From assembly GCF_015477775.1 (NCBI RefSeq), contig NZ_JADLQO010000008.1, forward strand, positions 62,001 to 126,000: a stretch of 64,000 bases of DNA, given 5' to 3'. Position 1 is the first letter of the stretch; each line of letters starts with the position of its first letter. The DNA comes from Nocardia abscessus. GTDB lineage: Bacteria; Actinomycetota; Actinomycetes; Mycobacteriales; Mycobacteriaceae. Shown piece after piece: positions 16,390-26,886 of this stretch. The notes under the pieces are model-generated. The model was given only the letters and a program-made list of their open reading frames with translations, was not told where the DNA came from and ran no database searches. The position numbers and the translations under genes were made by a program.

Positions 16390-17931
16390 CTAGCCGACTG
16401 CGGCGACCGCGGCCGGGGCGGCGGCCGCGCGGTCCTCGGCGACCAAGCCGATGCGCGTGCGCCGATCCAGCAGATCCTCGGCGTCGAGCGCACCCTCGTG
16501 GGACACCGCGAACGCGAATTCGGCGCCGAGCACGTCGATTCCGGGCGCGACCGGCTCGGCCAGCGCCGGATCACGGCGCGCCGCGGCCTGTACGGCGGCC
16601 GCCTCGCCGCCGTAGCGCTCGATCAGCACGGGCGGGGCGGCGATGTGGTCGCGCGCCGCGCCGGAGACCGCGCCGATCAGGGGAAGCTGCCGGGTGCGGC
16701 ACGGCCCCGCGGTGAGACCGCCGTGCGCGACGGCGGCGTCGATCACGTCCTCGGCCATCTTCCGATAGGTGGTGAGTTTGCCCCCGACAACGGTGACGAT
16801 CCCGGTGGGGGACCGCAGCACCGCGTGTTTGCGGGAGATGTCGGCGGTGCTGTCGTCGGCGGTCTGCAGCAGTGGACGCAATCCGGCGTACGACCCGCGA
16901 ATATCGTCGCGGGTCAATGGTTCACGCAGGGCCGGATTGATGGTCTCGAGCAGGAACTCGATCTCACCGTCGGTGGGCTTCGGCTCGTCGGGTACCGGTC
17001 CCGGCGCGTCCTCGTCGGTCAAGCCCAGGTACACCCGGCCGTGCGCGGCGGGGAAGGCGAAGACGAAGCGGCCGATGCTGCCGGGTACCGGCACGGTGAG
17101 CGCGGCGGTGAGGCCGCCGAAGGAGGCGGCGGAGAACACCAGGTGGGTGCCGCGGCTCGGCCGCAGCCGGATGCTCGGATCCACCTGGTCGGCCCAGACA
17201 CCGGTGGCATTCACCACGGCGCGCGGTCGCACCGTGAGGGTCTCGCCCGTGCGAATGTCGCGCAGGGTCGCCGAATCGCCGGACACCGCGAGCGCTTCGA
17301 CCCTGGTCAGCACCCGCGCGCCGTGGGCTGCCGCGGTGCGCGCCAGCGCGACGACCAGGCGGGCGTCGTCCACCAGCTGTCCGTCCCACGCCTGTAGGCC
17401 GCCGCGCAAGTCCGCGCGGCGTACCGTCGGTGCGAGCCGCACGGCCTCCGCGGCGGTGACGTGCCGGGACCGGGGCAGGATGGCCGCCGGGGTGCCCGCC
17501 CCGCGCCGCAGCAGGTCGCCCGCCAGGAAACCGGCGCGCACCAGGGCGGCTTGCGTCGCGCCGATGCCCGGCAGCAGCGGCACGAGCTGGGGCAGTGGGC
17601 GCACCAGATGCGGTGCCGTGGTGCGCATCAGGATGCCGCGTTCCACCGCGCTCTCGTGAGCGATGCCGACCCGGCCGCCTGCCAGGTAGCGCAGGCCGCC
17701 GTGCACCAGCTTGGAACTCCAGCGGCTGGTGCCGAAAGCCAGATCGTGGCGCTCGACCAGGACGGTTCGCAGCCCGCGGGCCGCGGCGTCCAGGGCGGCC
17801 CCCGCGCCGGTGACGCCGCCGCCGATCACGAGGACGTCGATCTCGGCGCCGTCACCGAGCAGGGCCAGGTCCGCGGCGCGACGGGCGGCGTTCAACGCGG
17901 AGTCTCCGGTGCGCACCGAATTCGTGCTCAT
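16390..17931 (-). CDS. glpD: Aerobic glycerol-3-phosphate dehydrogenase
   Basis: 513 residues. FAD enzyme that oxidises sn-glycerol 3-phosphate to dihydroxyacetone phosphate at the membrane. The dinucleotide fold is VLVIGGGVTGAGAALDAAARG (about 34-54), followed by the family block SRWSSKLVHGGLRYL, with DDIRGSYAGLRPL and VVGGKLTTYRKMAEDV near the C-terminus. ATG 17931 follows a GTG codon, and AAAGG lies about 8 nt upstream. It follows the TetR gene on the same strand with an 87-bp gap. The set glpD-TetR-flavoprotein-DagK has the same order as Rv2249c-Rv2252, so it corresponds to glpD1. Confidence 0.94.
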   Translation of the reverse strand: MSTNSVRTGDSALNAARRAADLALLGDGAEIDVLVIGGGVTGAGAALDAAARGLRTVLVERHDLAFGTSRWSSKLVHGGLRYLAGGRVGIAHESAVERGILMRTTAPHLVRPLPQLVPLLPGIGATQAALVRAGFLAGDLLRRGAGTPAAILPRSRHVTAAEAVRLAPTVRRADLRGGLQAWDGQLVDDARLVVALARTAAAHGARVLTRVEALAVSGDSATLRDIRTGETLTVRPRAVVNATGVWADQVDPSIRLRPSRGTHLVFSAASFGGLTAALTVPVPGSIGRFVFAFPAAHGRVYLGLTDEDAPGPVPDEPKPTDGEIEFLLETINPALREPLTRDDIRGSYAGLRPLLQTADDSTADISRKHAVLRSPTGIVTVVGGKLTTYRKMAEDVIDAAVAHGGLTAGPCRTRQLPLIGAVSGAARDHIAAPPVLIERYGGEAAAVQAAARRDPALAEPVAPGIDVLGAEFAFAVSHEGALDAEDLLDRRTRIGLVAEDRAAAAPAAVAAVG

Positions 17932-17941
17932 CACAATGCCT

Positions 17942-17977
17942 TTCCGAGCCTTTCGAGCCTTTCGAGCCTTTCGAGCC
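17942..17977. repeat. 9-bp tandem repeat in the glpD leader
   Basis: Three perfect copies of TTTCGAGCC (17951-17977) follow one 10-bp variant (17942-17950 region), 10-46 bp upstream of the glpD start. On the coding strand each unit reads GGCTCGAAA, and the AAAGG formed at the boundary is close to the ribosome site. Slippage in copy number could change spacing or translation. Confidence 0.7.
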
Positions 17978-18018
17978 AGCGGGAAGCGTTCGCGCGCGTG
18001 CTCGTCCGCTCGTGCTCG

Positions 18019-18645
18019 TCACGGTCGCTTGCGGTCGCCGTCTTCGGCCGCGTGGTCGTCGAGATAGCCGTCGATCGCGCGGCGGAGTTCGGTGTCGAGG
18101 TGCTCGCCTGCCAGCAACGCCGCGACGGTGCCCGCCGACTGCACCGCGGACTGGGCGATCAGCAGCAGCATGGTGGCCATCCGCTCCGGATCGCCGTCGC
18201 GAATGGAGCCGTCCTGCTGGCCTTCCCGGATACCCGCCGCGAACAGCTCGATCAGCGCGCGCTGGTTGCGCCCGAGCCGCCCGAAGACGTAGGTGAGCAT
18301 CAGATCGGTGTCGGTGCGGAAGATCTTGCCGAACAACGGGTTCGACCGGACCGTCGCCGCTCCCGAGACCACGCCCTCGACCAGCCTGGCGCGCGCGCTG
18401 CCCGCGGAGGGCATCGCCTCGGCCACGATGCCGCGCAGCTCGCGGACCAGTAGCTCGGCCACCAGCGCGCCGGTATCCGGCCAGCGGCGGTAGACGGTGG
18501 GCCTGCTGACGCCTGCTCGCCGCGCCACCTCGGTGAGCGTGGTGCGGCGTACGCCGAACTCCTGCACGCAGGCGCGCGCAGCGTCCAGGATCGCCAGGTC
18601 GATCGCCGAGAGTAGGTACTCGGCGGAGTCGTCAGGAACGCTCAA
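18019..18645 (-). CDS. TetR-family regulator, Rv2250c-like
   Basis: 208 residues. The N-terminal HTH reads ILDAARACVQEFGVRRTTLTEVARRAGVSRPTVYRRWPDTGALV (about 19-62). The frame begins with a TTG codon without a good ribosome site, so the exact start is uncertain by a few residues. It is divergent from the AGPS-like gene. A 31-bp palindrome in the shared promoter is its likely operator, and it probably controls both arms (itself plus glpD, and the flavoenzyme plus DagK). By position it corresponds to Rv2250c. Confidence 0.88.
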   Translation of the reverse strand: MSVPDDSAEYLLSAIDLAILDAARACVQEFGVRRTTLTEVARRAGVSRPTVYRRWPDTGALVAELLVRELRGIVAEAMPSAGSARARLVEGVVSGAATVRSNPLFGKIFRTDTDLMLTYVFGRLGRNQRALIELFAAGIREGQQDGSIRDGDPERMATMLLLIAQSAVQSAGTVAALLAGEHLDTELRRAIDGYLDDHAAEDGDRKRP

Positions 18646-18710
18646 GGTGTCACCACCGGTGGTCGAGTGGTCCGCAGGGCGCCGACCAGGAAGAATGGTT
18701 CACGTGCTTG

Positions 18711-18741
18711 TTACTGATTGACAGTATATGTCAAACTGTAA
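18711..18741. promoter_or_regulatory. Palindromic operator in the TetR/AGPS-like divergent promoter
   Basis: TTAC-N3-TTGACA-N5-TGTCAA-N3-GTAA. The two 6-bp inner arms (18718-18723, 18729-18734) and the 4-bp outer arms are perfect. TTGACA on each strand can serve as a -35 element, so a bound repressor would block both directions. The size fits a TetR dimer or pair of dimers. Confidence 0.7.
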
Positions 18742-18744
18742 CGT

Positions 18745-20400
18745 ATGGTGGAGACGCAGCAGCACACCGGCGGCGATCCGGCTGCCCCGGCAAAGACCGG
18801 CGTGAGCGGATCGACGGCGGGTATGGTCTGGGATGCCTGGGGAATCCCGGCTGGGCACCAGCCACTTTCGGAGCGCATCCGTGGCCTGCTGACGCAGGTA
18901 TTCGGAGTGTCCGGCAGTTCGGTGGCGCGCCGCGATGAGGGCGACGTGCCACTGCGTGAATCGGCGCTGACGCAGGCGCGGCGAGCCGGGCTGATCGAGG
19001 TGGTCGGCCCCGGCAACGTGTCGGCCGACCACCGCGATCGGTTGCGGCACGCCGGGGGAAAGAGCACCCCCGATCTGCTGCGCCGCCGGGCGGACGGCCC
19101 GCAGGACGCCCCGGATGCCGTCGTCTTCCCCGCCGATCACGATCAGGTCCTCGCCGTGCTGGCCTACTGCGCGCAGCAGGCCGTGGCGGTGGTCCCGTTC
19201 GGCGGCGGCACCAGCGTGGTGGGTGGCGTCGATCCCGTGCGCGGTCGTTTCGACACCGTCATCGCGCTGGACCTGCGCAGGCTCGACGGCGTCACCGGCA
19301 TCGATCCGATCAGCGGCACCGCCACGCTGGGAGCGGGACTCACCGGTCCGCGCGCGGAGGAACTGCTGGGGGCGCACGGCCTTTCGCTCGGCCACTTCCC
19401 GCAGAGTTTCGAGTTCGCCACCATCGGCGGCTTCGCGGCGACGCGGTCGTCGGGCCAGGCCTCGGCGGGTTACGGCCGGTTCGACGACATGGTGCAGCGA
19501 CTGAAGATCGCCACGCCAAGCGGCACCCTCGAACTCGGCCGCGCCCCCGCTTCGGCCGCCGGCCCGGACCTGCGCGAGCTGTTCGTCGGCTCGGAGGGCA
19601 CGCTCGGTGTGATCACCGAGGTCACCGTGCGGGTGCACCCGGTCCCGGAAACCGTCGCGTATCAAGCGTGGTCGTTCCCCGACTTCGCAACCGGCGCCGC
19701 CGCCTTGCGCTCGGTGGTGCAGGCGGGCGCGGCGCCGACCGTGCTCCGGCTCTCCGACGAGGCGGAGACCGGGATCAACCTCGCCCGCTCCGGCGATATC
19801 GGCGGCAACCCGGTCGCCGGATGCCTGGCCGTCACCACCTTCGAGGGCAGTGCCGCGCATGTCGCCGCGCGCAGCGCCGAAGCGGCCGCCGTGCTGGCCG
19901 CCGCGGGTGGCTCCGCCCTGGGGGAGACCCCGGCCCGGGAATGGGAGCACGGGCGTTTCGCCGCGCCGTATCTGCGCGACGCGCTGCTGGATGTCGGCGT
20001 GCTGTGCGAAACCCTGGAAACCGCCACCACCTGGTCCGATCTGAGCGCTCTGAAGGCGAAGGTGACCGCGGCGCTGACCGATTCGCTCGGCGCGCAGGGG
20101 ACACCGCCCCTGGTCATGTGCCACATCTCGCACACCTATCCGACCGGCGCATCGCTGTACTTCACCGTCGTCGCCAAGCAACTGGACGACCCGCTGGCCC
20201 AGTGGCAGGTCGCCAAGCGCGCCGCGGGCGACGCCATCGTCGCGGCGGGCGGCACGATCACCCACCACCACGCGGTGGGCACCGACCACCGTCCCTGGGT
20301 GCCGGACGAGCTCGGTGACCTCGGCGTGCGCGTGCTGCGCGCGGTGAAGGCCGAGCTCGACCCGGCGGGCATCCTGAATCCCGGAAAGCTGGTGCCGTGA
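18745..20400 (+). CDS. FAD-linked oxidase, alkylglycerone-phosphate-synthase-like
   Basis: 551 residues. The FAD_binding_4 domain spans about 120-310 (PDAVVFPADHDQVLAVL, VPFGGGTSVVGG, GSEGTLGVITEVTVR) and the C-terminal FAD-oxidase domain runs to the end. The triple His block THHHAVG near residue 508 matches the HHH of alkylglycerone phosphate synthases, which make ether lipids. ATG 18745 lies only 3 bp past the operator; ATG 18823, starting MVWDAWG, resembles the homologues' N-terminus and may be the true start. It corresponds to Rv2251. The ether-lipid reaction is inferred from family, not shown. Its stop overlaps the DagK start. Confidence 0.85.
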   Translation: MVETQQHTGGDPAAPAKTGVSGSTAGMVWDAWGIPAGHQPLSERIRGLLTQVFGVSGSSVARRDEGDVPLRESALTQARRAGLIEVVGPGNVSADHRDRLRHAGGKSTPDLLRRRADGPQDAPDAVVFPADHDQVLAVLAYCAQQAVAVVPFGGGTSVVGGVDPVRGRFDTVIALDLRRLDGVTGIDPISGTATLGAGLTGPRAEELLGAHGLSLGHFPQSFEFATIGGFAATRSSGQASAGYGRFDDMVQRLKIATPSGTLELGRAPASAAGPDLRELFVGSEGTLGVITEVTVRVHPVPETVAYQAWSFPDFATGAAALRSVVQAGAAPTVLRLSDEAETGINLARSGDIGGNPVAGCLAVTTFEGSAAHVAARSAEAAAVLAAAGGSALGETPAREWEHGRFAAPYLRDALLDVGVLCETLETATTWSDLSALKAKVTAALTDSLGAQGTPPLVMCHISHTYPTGASLYFTVVAKQLDDPLAQWQVAKRAAGDAIVAAGGTITHHHAVGTDHRPWVPDELGDLGVRVLRAVKAELDPAGILNPGKLVP

Positions 20401-21332
20401 ACGAGTATTCGCCGGTGCGCAGACTCACCGTGGTGACCAATCCGCACGGCAGAGGAAGCGATGCGGCGAGCGCCGCGATCGCCCACCTTCGCGCGGGCGG
20501 CGCCGAGATCACCGAGGTATGTGCCCGCTCGGTCGCGGAAACGGTTGGGCAGGTGCGGGACTCGGTCGCGGGCGAGGCGCCACCGGATGCCGTGGTCTGC
20601 GTCGGCGGCGACGGCCTGATCAACGTGACGCTTCCGGCCGTCGCCGAGACCGGCGTCGCGCTCGGCATGGTTCCCGCAGGGACCGGCAACGATCTGGCCA
20701 GGGAACTCGGTGTGCCGACCGACGACCCGGTCGCCGCCGCGGCTGTCGTGTTGCGCGGGCGGACCAGGACGATCGATCTCGGGCGGATCGAGTCGTCCCG
20801 GCCGCCGATGTGGTTCGCCACGGTGACCGGCACCGGATTCGACGCGCGGGTCACCCTGCGCGCCAACGCGATGCGCCGGCCGAAAGGCAGGCTGCGCTAC
20901 ACCGTCGCGGCGCTGGCCGAGATCTCCGGGCGCTTCACCGTGCCCTACCGGGTCGAACTGGTCGGCGCGGTGACCGAAGGGCTGACCAACCCCGGCGCGG
21001 GCTCCCTGCTGGAGACCGAGGCGGTGATGGTCGCGGTCGGCAACACCCGCACCTATGGCGGCGGCATGTTGATCTGCCCGGACGCGATCATGGACGACGG
21101 CCTGCTCGACCTGACCGTGGTCGGCGCGTTGTCGCGCAGGGAGATGCTGCGCCTGCTGCCCGCCCTGTCGGCGGGCAAACGCCAGAATCACCCGGAGGTC
21201 AAGCAGTTCCGCGCCACGGCCGTCACGCTCACCGCGGCGGGCGCGCCCGCGACCGCGGACGGCGAACCGGCGGGCACCCTGCCGATCACCATCCGCGCGG
21301 TCCCCGCGGCGCTGACCGTCCTGGTGCCCTGA
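20397..21332 (+). CDS. dagK: Diacylglycerol/lipid kinase
   Basis: 311 residues of the DAGK catalytic family, which phosphorylate diacylglycerol or related lipids with ATP. Motifs: VVTNPHGRGS near the N-terminus, VCVGGDGLINVTLP (about 67-80), MVPAGTGNDLARELG (about 91-105), and the C-terminal NTRTYGGGM. GTG 20397 overlaps the upstream TGA in GTGA, so the two genes are translationally coupled. The M. tuberculosis counterpart by position is Rv2252, linked to phosphatidylinositol mannoside supply. Together with the AGPS-like enzyme it suggests a lipid-head or lipid-recycling step. Confidence 0.92.
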   Translation: MNEYSPVRRLTVVTNPHGRGSDAASAAIAHLRAGGAEITEVCARSVAETVGQVRDSVAGEAPPDAVVCVGGDGLINVTLPAVAETGVALGMVPAGTGNDLARELGVPTDDPVAAAAVVLRGRTRTIDLGRIESSRPPMWFATVTGTGFDARVTLRANAMRRPKGRLRYTVAALAEISGRFTVPYRVELVGAVTEGLTNPGAGSLLETEAVMVAVGNTRTYGGGMLICPDAIMDDGLLDLTVVGALSRREMLRLLPALSAGKRQNHPEVKQFRATAVTLTAAGAPATADGEPAGTLPITIRAVPAALTVLVP

Positions 21333-21357
21333 CCGTCACGGCGGCAACGCGTGCCGG

Positions 21358-22095
21358 TCAGCCGAACGTCACGCACCGCAACCGGTCGACGGCCGCGCGA
21401 TCGACGATGACCACCGACCGTGACGCACCGGCCGGCGACCGATGCTCGATCACGACCGCGCGCATGAGTTGCCGCCAGCGCCGCACGTGCAGCCGGAAGG
21501 ACATGTGATTGATCCGCCTGCCACGGCTGAGCTGGCCTGCGCGGGCCACCGCCGCGGGCACATCGAGCATCAGTAGGTGCAGTTCGCGGTCCGCCGCCCA
21601 GTGCGCGATCAGTGCCCGCGCCCAGCCGAACGTGGCGCAGTCGTGGATGACCACCGGGCCGGTGACCTCACGCAACGCGGTGCGGATCGCCGAGAAGTGC
21701 GCTGCGTGCACCAGCGGACGCCACAGCAGGTAGGGCAGCCACCACAGCCGAGGCCGCAAACGATTGCGCGCCTGCATGGAGTCGAGCACCAGCACCCCGG
21801 CGGCGCTGCGCGACGGTGCGTCGGCCGTCGAATCGGCGCCGAAGAACTTGCGCAGCGCGGTGCTCTTGCCCGCCCCGGGCACGCCTGCGACGATCAGCGC
21901 CGCCGAGACCGGGTACCGGATCTCCTCGATCGCGTGACCGCGGAGATCGTGCAGCGTGTCCGGGATCAGGATCGGGAGCCGGGGTTCCGGGGCGGACGCG
22001 GACACGGCTTCGAGCGGGGGGTTCACCTCTCCCAGCGTGCGCAGCGGATACGTGTTCGGCAACCGGGAAAACCCTGGTTTTCTCTGAGGATTCAT
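21358..22095 (-). CDS. P-loop ATPase/kinase-like protein
   Basis: About 245 residues. Walker A is AGVPGAGKST (about 69-78), a later hydrophobic strand reads AAGVLVLDSM, and GPVVIHDCATFGWARALI may be the Walker-B-like region. It resembles zeta-toxin/AAA-type small-molecule kinases but no substrate can be named. The start is uncertain: ATG 22095 is the only ATG, but its first 24 codons include AGA AAA and a palindrome, both unlike the rest of the gene. A GTG at 22026 is another choice. It converges with DagK. Confidence 0.7.
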   Translation of the reverse strand: MNPQRKPGFSRLPNTYPLRTLGEVNPPLEAVSASAPEPRLPILIPDTLHDLRGHAIEEIRYPVSAALIVAGVPGAGKSTALRKFFGADSTADAPSRSAAGVLVLDSMQARNRLRPRLWWLPYLLWRPLVHAAHFSAIRTALREVTGPVVIHDCATFGWARALIAHWAADRELHLLMLDVPAAVARAGQLSRGRRINHMSFRLHVRRWRQLMRAVVIEHRSPAGASRSVVIVDRAAVDRLRCVTFG

Positions 22096-22146
22096 CGAAG
22101 GAGGCGTGCCAGGGGTATCCACCCCCTCCAGAGTCCTGGGTTTTCC
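22066..22146. promoter_or_regulatory. Palindrome and matching half-sites near the P-loop gene start
   Basis: GAAAACCCTGGTTTTC (22067-22082) is a 16-bp sequence with 7-bp perfect arms. GGAAAACCCTGG (22066-22077) is repeated in inverted form as CCTGGGTTTTCC (22135-22146) with one mismatch. GGGG/CCCC also flank 22112-22125. The segment is less GC-rich than its surroundings and looks like a regulator-binding region. Confidence 0.5.
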
Positions 22147-22183
22147 TGCATTCGGCAATAACGGACATTTCGGACAATGGCCA

Positions 22184-22777
22184 TCACTCGCGTTTTCGCC
22201 CCGCCGATCGCGCGCGAAGATGCATTCGTTCGCCTTGGGATCCGAAAAGGCTCAAGATTTCCGCCGGACCCCGGCCCGCGCTGCCGAACCAATGCGGTTG
22301 GCGGGTGTCGAATTCCGCCGCCTCGCCGGGGCCGAGCACCAGGTCGTGCTCACCGAGCACCAGTCGAAGCCGTCCGGACAACACGTAGAGCCACTCGAAA
22401 CCCTCGTGCACCTTCGGGTCGGGTTCACCGCGCTCGGGCGGAATGATGATCTTGAACGCCTGCAGCGGCCCCGGCTGCCTGGTGAGCGGGACAATGGTGA
22501 GCCCGTTCATCTTCCGTGCTGTGGTGTGCACGCGCGGATCGGCGATCTTGGGAGCGGCGACCAATTCGTCCAGCGGCACCTGATGGGCCAACGCGATCGG
22601 CAGCAGCAACTCCAGGCTGGCCTTCCGCTGACCGGACTCCAGTCGCGAGAGCGTGCTCTTGGAGATGCCGGTGCTTTCGGCCAGCGCGGTGAGCGTGACG
22701 TTGCGGCGGGTGCGCAGCGCTTTGAGCCGCGGGCCGATGTCGGCGAGAGCCTGGGCGACGCCCGGTGGTGTGGACAT
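22184..22777 (-). CDS. XRE-family regulator with cupin domain
   Basis: 197 residues. The N-terminal HTH_3 is LKALRTRRNVTLTALAESTGISKSTLSRLESG (about 18-49). The C-terminal cupin sits at about 110-180, with HEGFEWLYVLSGRLRLVLG and LGPGEAAEFDTRQPHWFG. Such regulators sense small molecules and often control the adjacent divergent enzyme. The start at ATG 22777 leaves a 92-bp gap to the flavoenzyme, and a palindrome at 22808-22823 lies in it. Confidence 0.88.
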   Translation of the reverse strand: MSTPPGVAQALADIGPRLKALRTRRNVTLTALAESTGISKSTLSRLESGQRKASLELLLPIALAHQVPLDELVAAPKIADPRVHTTARKMNGLTIVPLTRQPGPLQAFKIIIPPERGEPDPKVHEGFEWLYVLSGRLRLVLGEHDLVLGPGEAAEFDTRQPHWFGSAGRGPAEILSLFGSQGERMHLRARSAGRKRE

Positions 22778-22807
22778 CTCACCAGTGCACCGCGTTTTCC
22801 CGTTTTT

Positions 22808-22823
22808 GGCAACATTAGTTGCC
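22808..22823. promoter_or_regulatory. Palindrome between the cupin regulator and the flavoenzyme
   Basis: GGCAAC-ATTA-GTTGCC, perfect 6-bp arms, midway in the divergent promoter region. It is the likely operator of the XRE-cupin regulator. Confidence 0.6.
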
Positions 22824-22869
22824 GAAGTGCCATTGTCGGCTGCACTGTGTCGGTGGAGGTGATCGCGGA

Positions 22870-23796
22870 ATGAGCGAGACATACGACGTGGTGATCGTGG
22901 GTGGCGGGGCGGCGGGACTGTCCGGGGCGCTGGTCCTGGCCCGCGCGCGGCGGCGAGTCGCGGTGGTCGGGGGCGGTGCGCCGCGCAACGCGCCCGCCGA
23001 GCACATGCACGGATTCCTGTCCCGGGACGGGATGCCGCCCGCGGAGCTGCTGGCCCGCGGAGCGGCCGAGGCCGCGGGCTACGGCGCGGAACTGATCGAT
23101 GATGTCGTGATCGACGCGGAGCGGACCGGCGAGTCGGACTACACACTGCGGCTCGGCGGCGGCGGAGCTCTGCGGGCTCGCCGCGTGCTCGTCGCCACCG
23201 GGCTGCGCGACGAACTTCCGCAGCTGCCCGGCGTGCGTGAGCGCTGGGGCCGTGACGTGCTGCACTGCCCGTACTGCCACGGCTACGAGGTCCGTGACCA
23301 GCCGATCGGCGTGCTCGGCGGGCCGGAACCCGGTGCACGGGCCCGCGCCGTGCATCTGGCGCTGCTCTTGCCGCAGTGGTCGGACGACGTCATTTTCTTC
23401 CCGAACACGATGCCGCTCTCCGACGGTGACCGCGCTCACCTGGACGCACGCGGGGTGCGGGTGCTCGAAGGCGAAGTGGCCGGATTCGCCGTGGACGATC
23501 GCTTGCGCGGCGTGGAACTGGCCGACGGGCGAGCGGTACCGAGGACGGCGATGTTCGTCGCGCCGACCTTCCGCGCCAACGATGCCGTGCTGGTCGCGCT
23601 GGGCTGCGCCTTCGATGACAACGGCTGGGTGGTGACGGACGCGACCGGGCGCACCGGCGTGCCGGGAGTCTGGGCCGCGGGGAACGTCAGCAATCCGGCC
23701 GCCCAGGTGATCTCCGCCGCGGGTGCGGGCTCGACGGCCGCGATCGCGATCAACGGCGACCTCGTGCTGGCCGACGCAGGCGCCTTCGCCCGATAA
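22870..23796 (+). CDS. Thioredoxin-reductase-like FAD/NAD(P) oxidoreductase
   Basis: 308 residues. The FAD fold is VVIVGGGAAGLSGALVLARA (about 7-26). CPYCHGYE (about 136-143) is in the place of the redox pair of thioredoxin reductases, so it is probably a disulfide-type or monooxygenase-like relative. The FAD end motif is GVWAAGNVSNPAAQVISAAG. A strong GGAGGTGA site lies 7 nt before the ATG. No thioredoxin gene is beside it. The divergent XRE-cupin gene probably regulates it. Confidence 0.86.
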   Translation: MSETYDVVIVGGGAAGLSGALVLARARRRVAVVGGGAPRNAPAEHMHGFLSRDGMPPAELLARGAAEAAGYGAELIDDVVIDAERTGESDYTLRLGGGGALRARRVLVATGLRDELPQLPGVRERWGRDVLHCPYCHGYEVRDQPIGVLGGPEPGARARAVHLALLLPQWSDDVIFFPNTMPLSDGDRAHLDARGVRVLEGEVAGFAVDDRLRGVELADGRAVPRTAMFVAPTFRANDAVLVALGCAFDDNGWVVTDATGRTGVPGVWAAGNVSNPAAQVISAAGAGSTAAIAINGDLVLADAGAFAR

Positions 23797-23825
23797 GGGG
23801 GCGGGCGTCTTCTCCCGATAAGGGG
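23782..23825 (+). repeat. 25-bp-period direct repeat across the flavoenzyme stop
   Basis: CCCGATAAGGGG occurs at 23789-23800 and 23814-23825. With its left flank, 17 of 19 bases match. The first copy contains the TAA stop codon, so the second is a local duplication of the gene's 3' end. Confidence 0.6.
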
Positions 23826-23910
23826 AACAGCCGGGGTACAAAATGCCGGAAGCTGAGAATTACTTATGGATTCCGAGTGCGGCCTCGGATCGCCGGTAAG
23901 CTTCTGACAT

Positions 23911-23964
23911 AGGCGGAGTGTTCGGTGTCCCTCATCCACCGAAGACTCCGCCTTTCTTTGTCTT
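23911..23964 (+). terminator. Strong intrinsic terminator
   Basis: A 17-bp stem with one mismatch: 23911-23927 pairs with 23937-23953, with a 9-nt loop, followed by TTCTTTGTCTT. It lies 115 bp after the flavoenzyme and separates it from valS. Confidence 0.85.
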
Positions 23965-24036
23965 CGATGCGGAATACCGCGTGTACGGTTCGTATCGAGC
24001 GGCGCGACGCGGCCCTGACGGCGGGACCGTGTCCGA

Positions 24037-24104
24037 TTTCCGGTTGGGTATCCGGTCAGGTTTCCGGTCAGTTTCCGGTCGCATTCCGGTCAGCTTTCCG
24101 ATCC
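24037..24104 (+). repeat. Degenerate TTTCCGGTCAG tandem repeat upstream of valS
   Basis: About six imperfect copies of a 10-14-bp unit with core TTCCGGTCAG. Start points lie near 24037, 24051, 24061, 24072, 24084 and 24095. It sits in the 393-bp gap 23797-24189, which has no gene, about 90 bp before the valS start. Confidence 0.65.
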
Positions 24105-24141
24105 AGGGCCGACCGGTGAATCCGCGCGAACCGGCGCGCGG

Positions 24142-24183
24142 GATCGACCGACCCGAAGTGGGTCGATCGCCGCGCTCTAGAAT
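24142..24183 (+). promoter_or_regulatory. Dyad and -10 element of the valS promoter
   Basis: GATCGACC (24142-24149) and GGTCGATC (24161-24168) form an 8-bp dyad. TAGAAT at 24178-24183 lies exactly 6 nt before the GTG start, so the mRNA may be leaderless and the dyad would sit over the -35 region. Confidence 0.5.
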
Positions 24184-24189
24184 CGCGGG

Positions 24190-26882
<2,693 letters not shown>

Positions 26883-26886
<4 letters not shown>

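Noticed and set aside
23797..24189. T-box riboswitch upstream of valS
   Set aside because: No T-box consensus sequence or specifier loop; the promoter hexamer lies 6 nt before the start, leaving no room for a leader.
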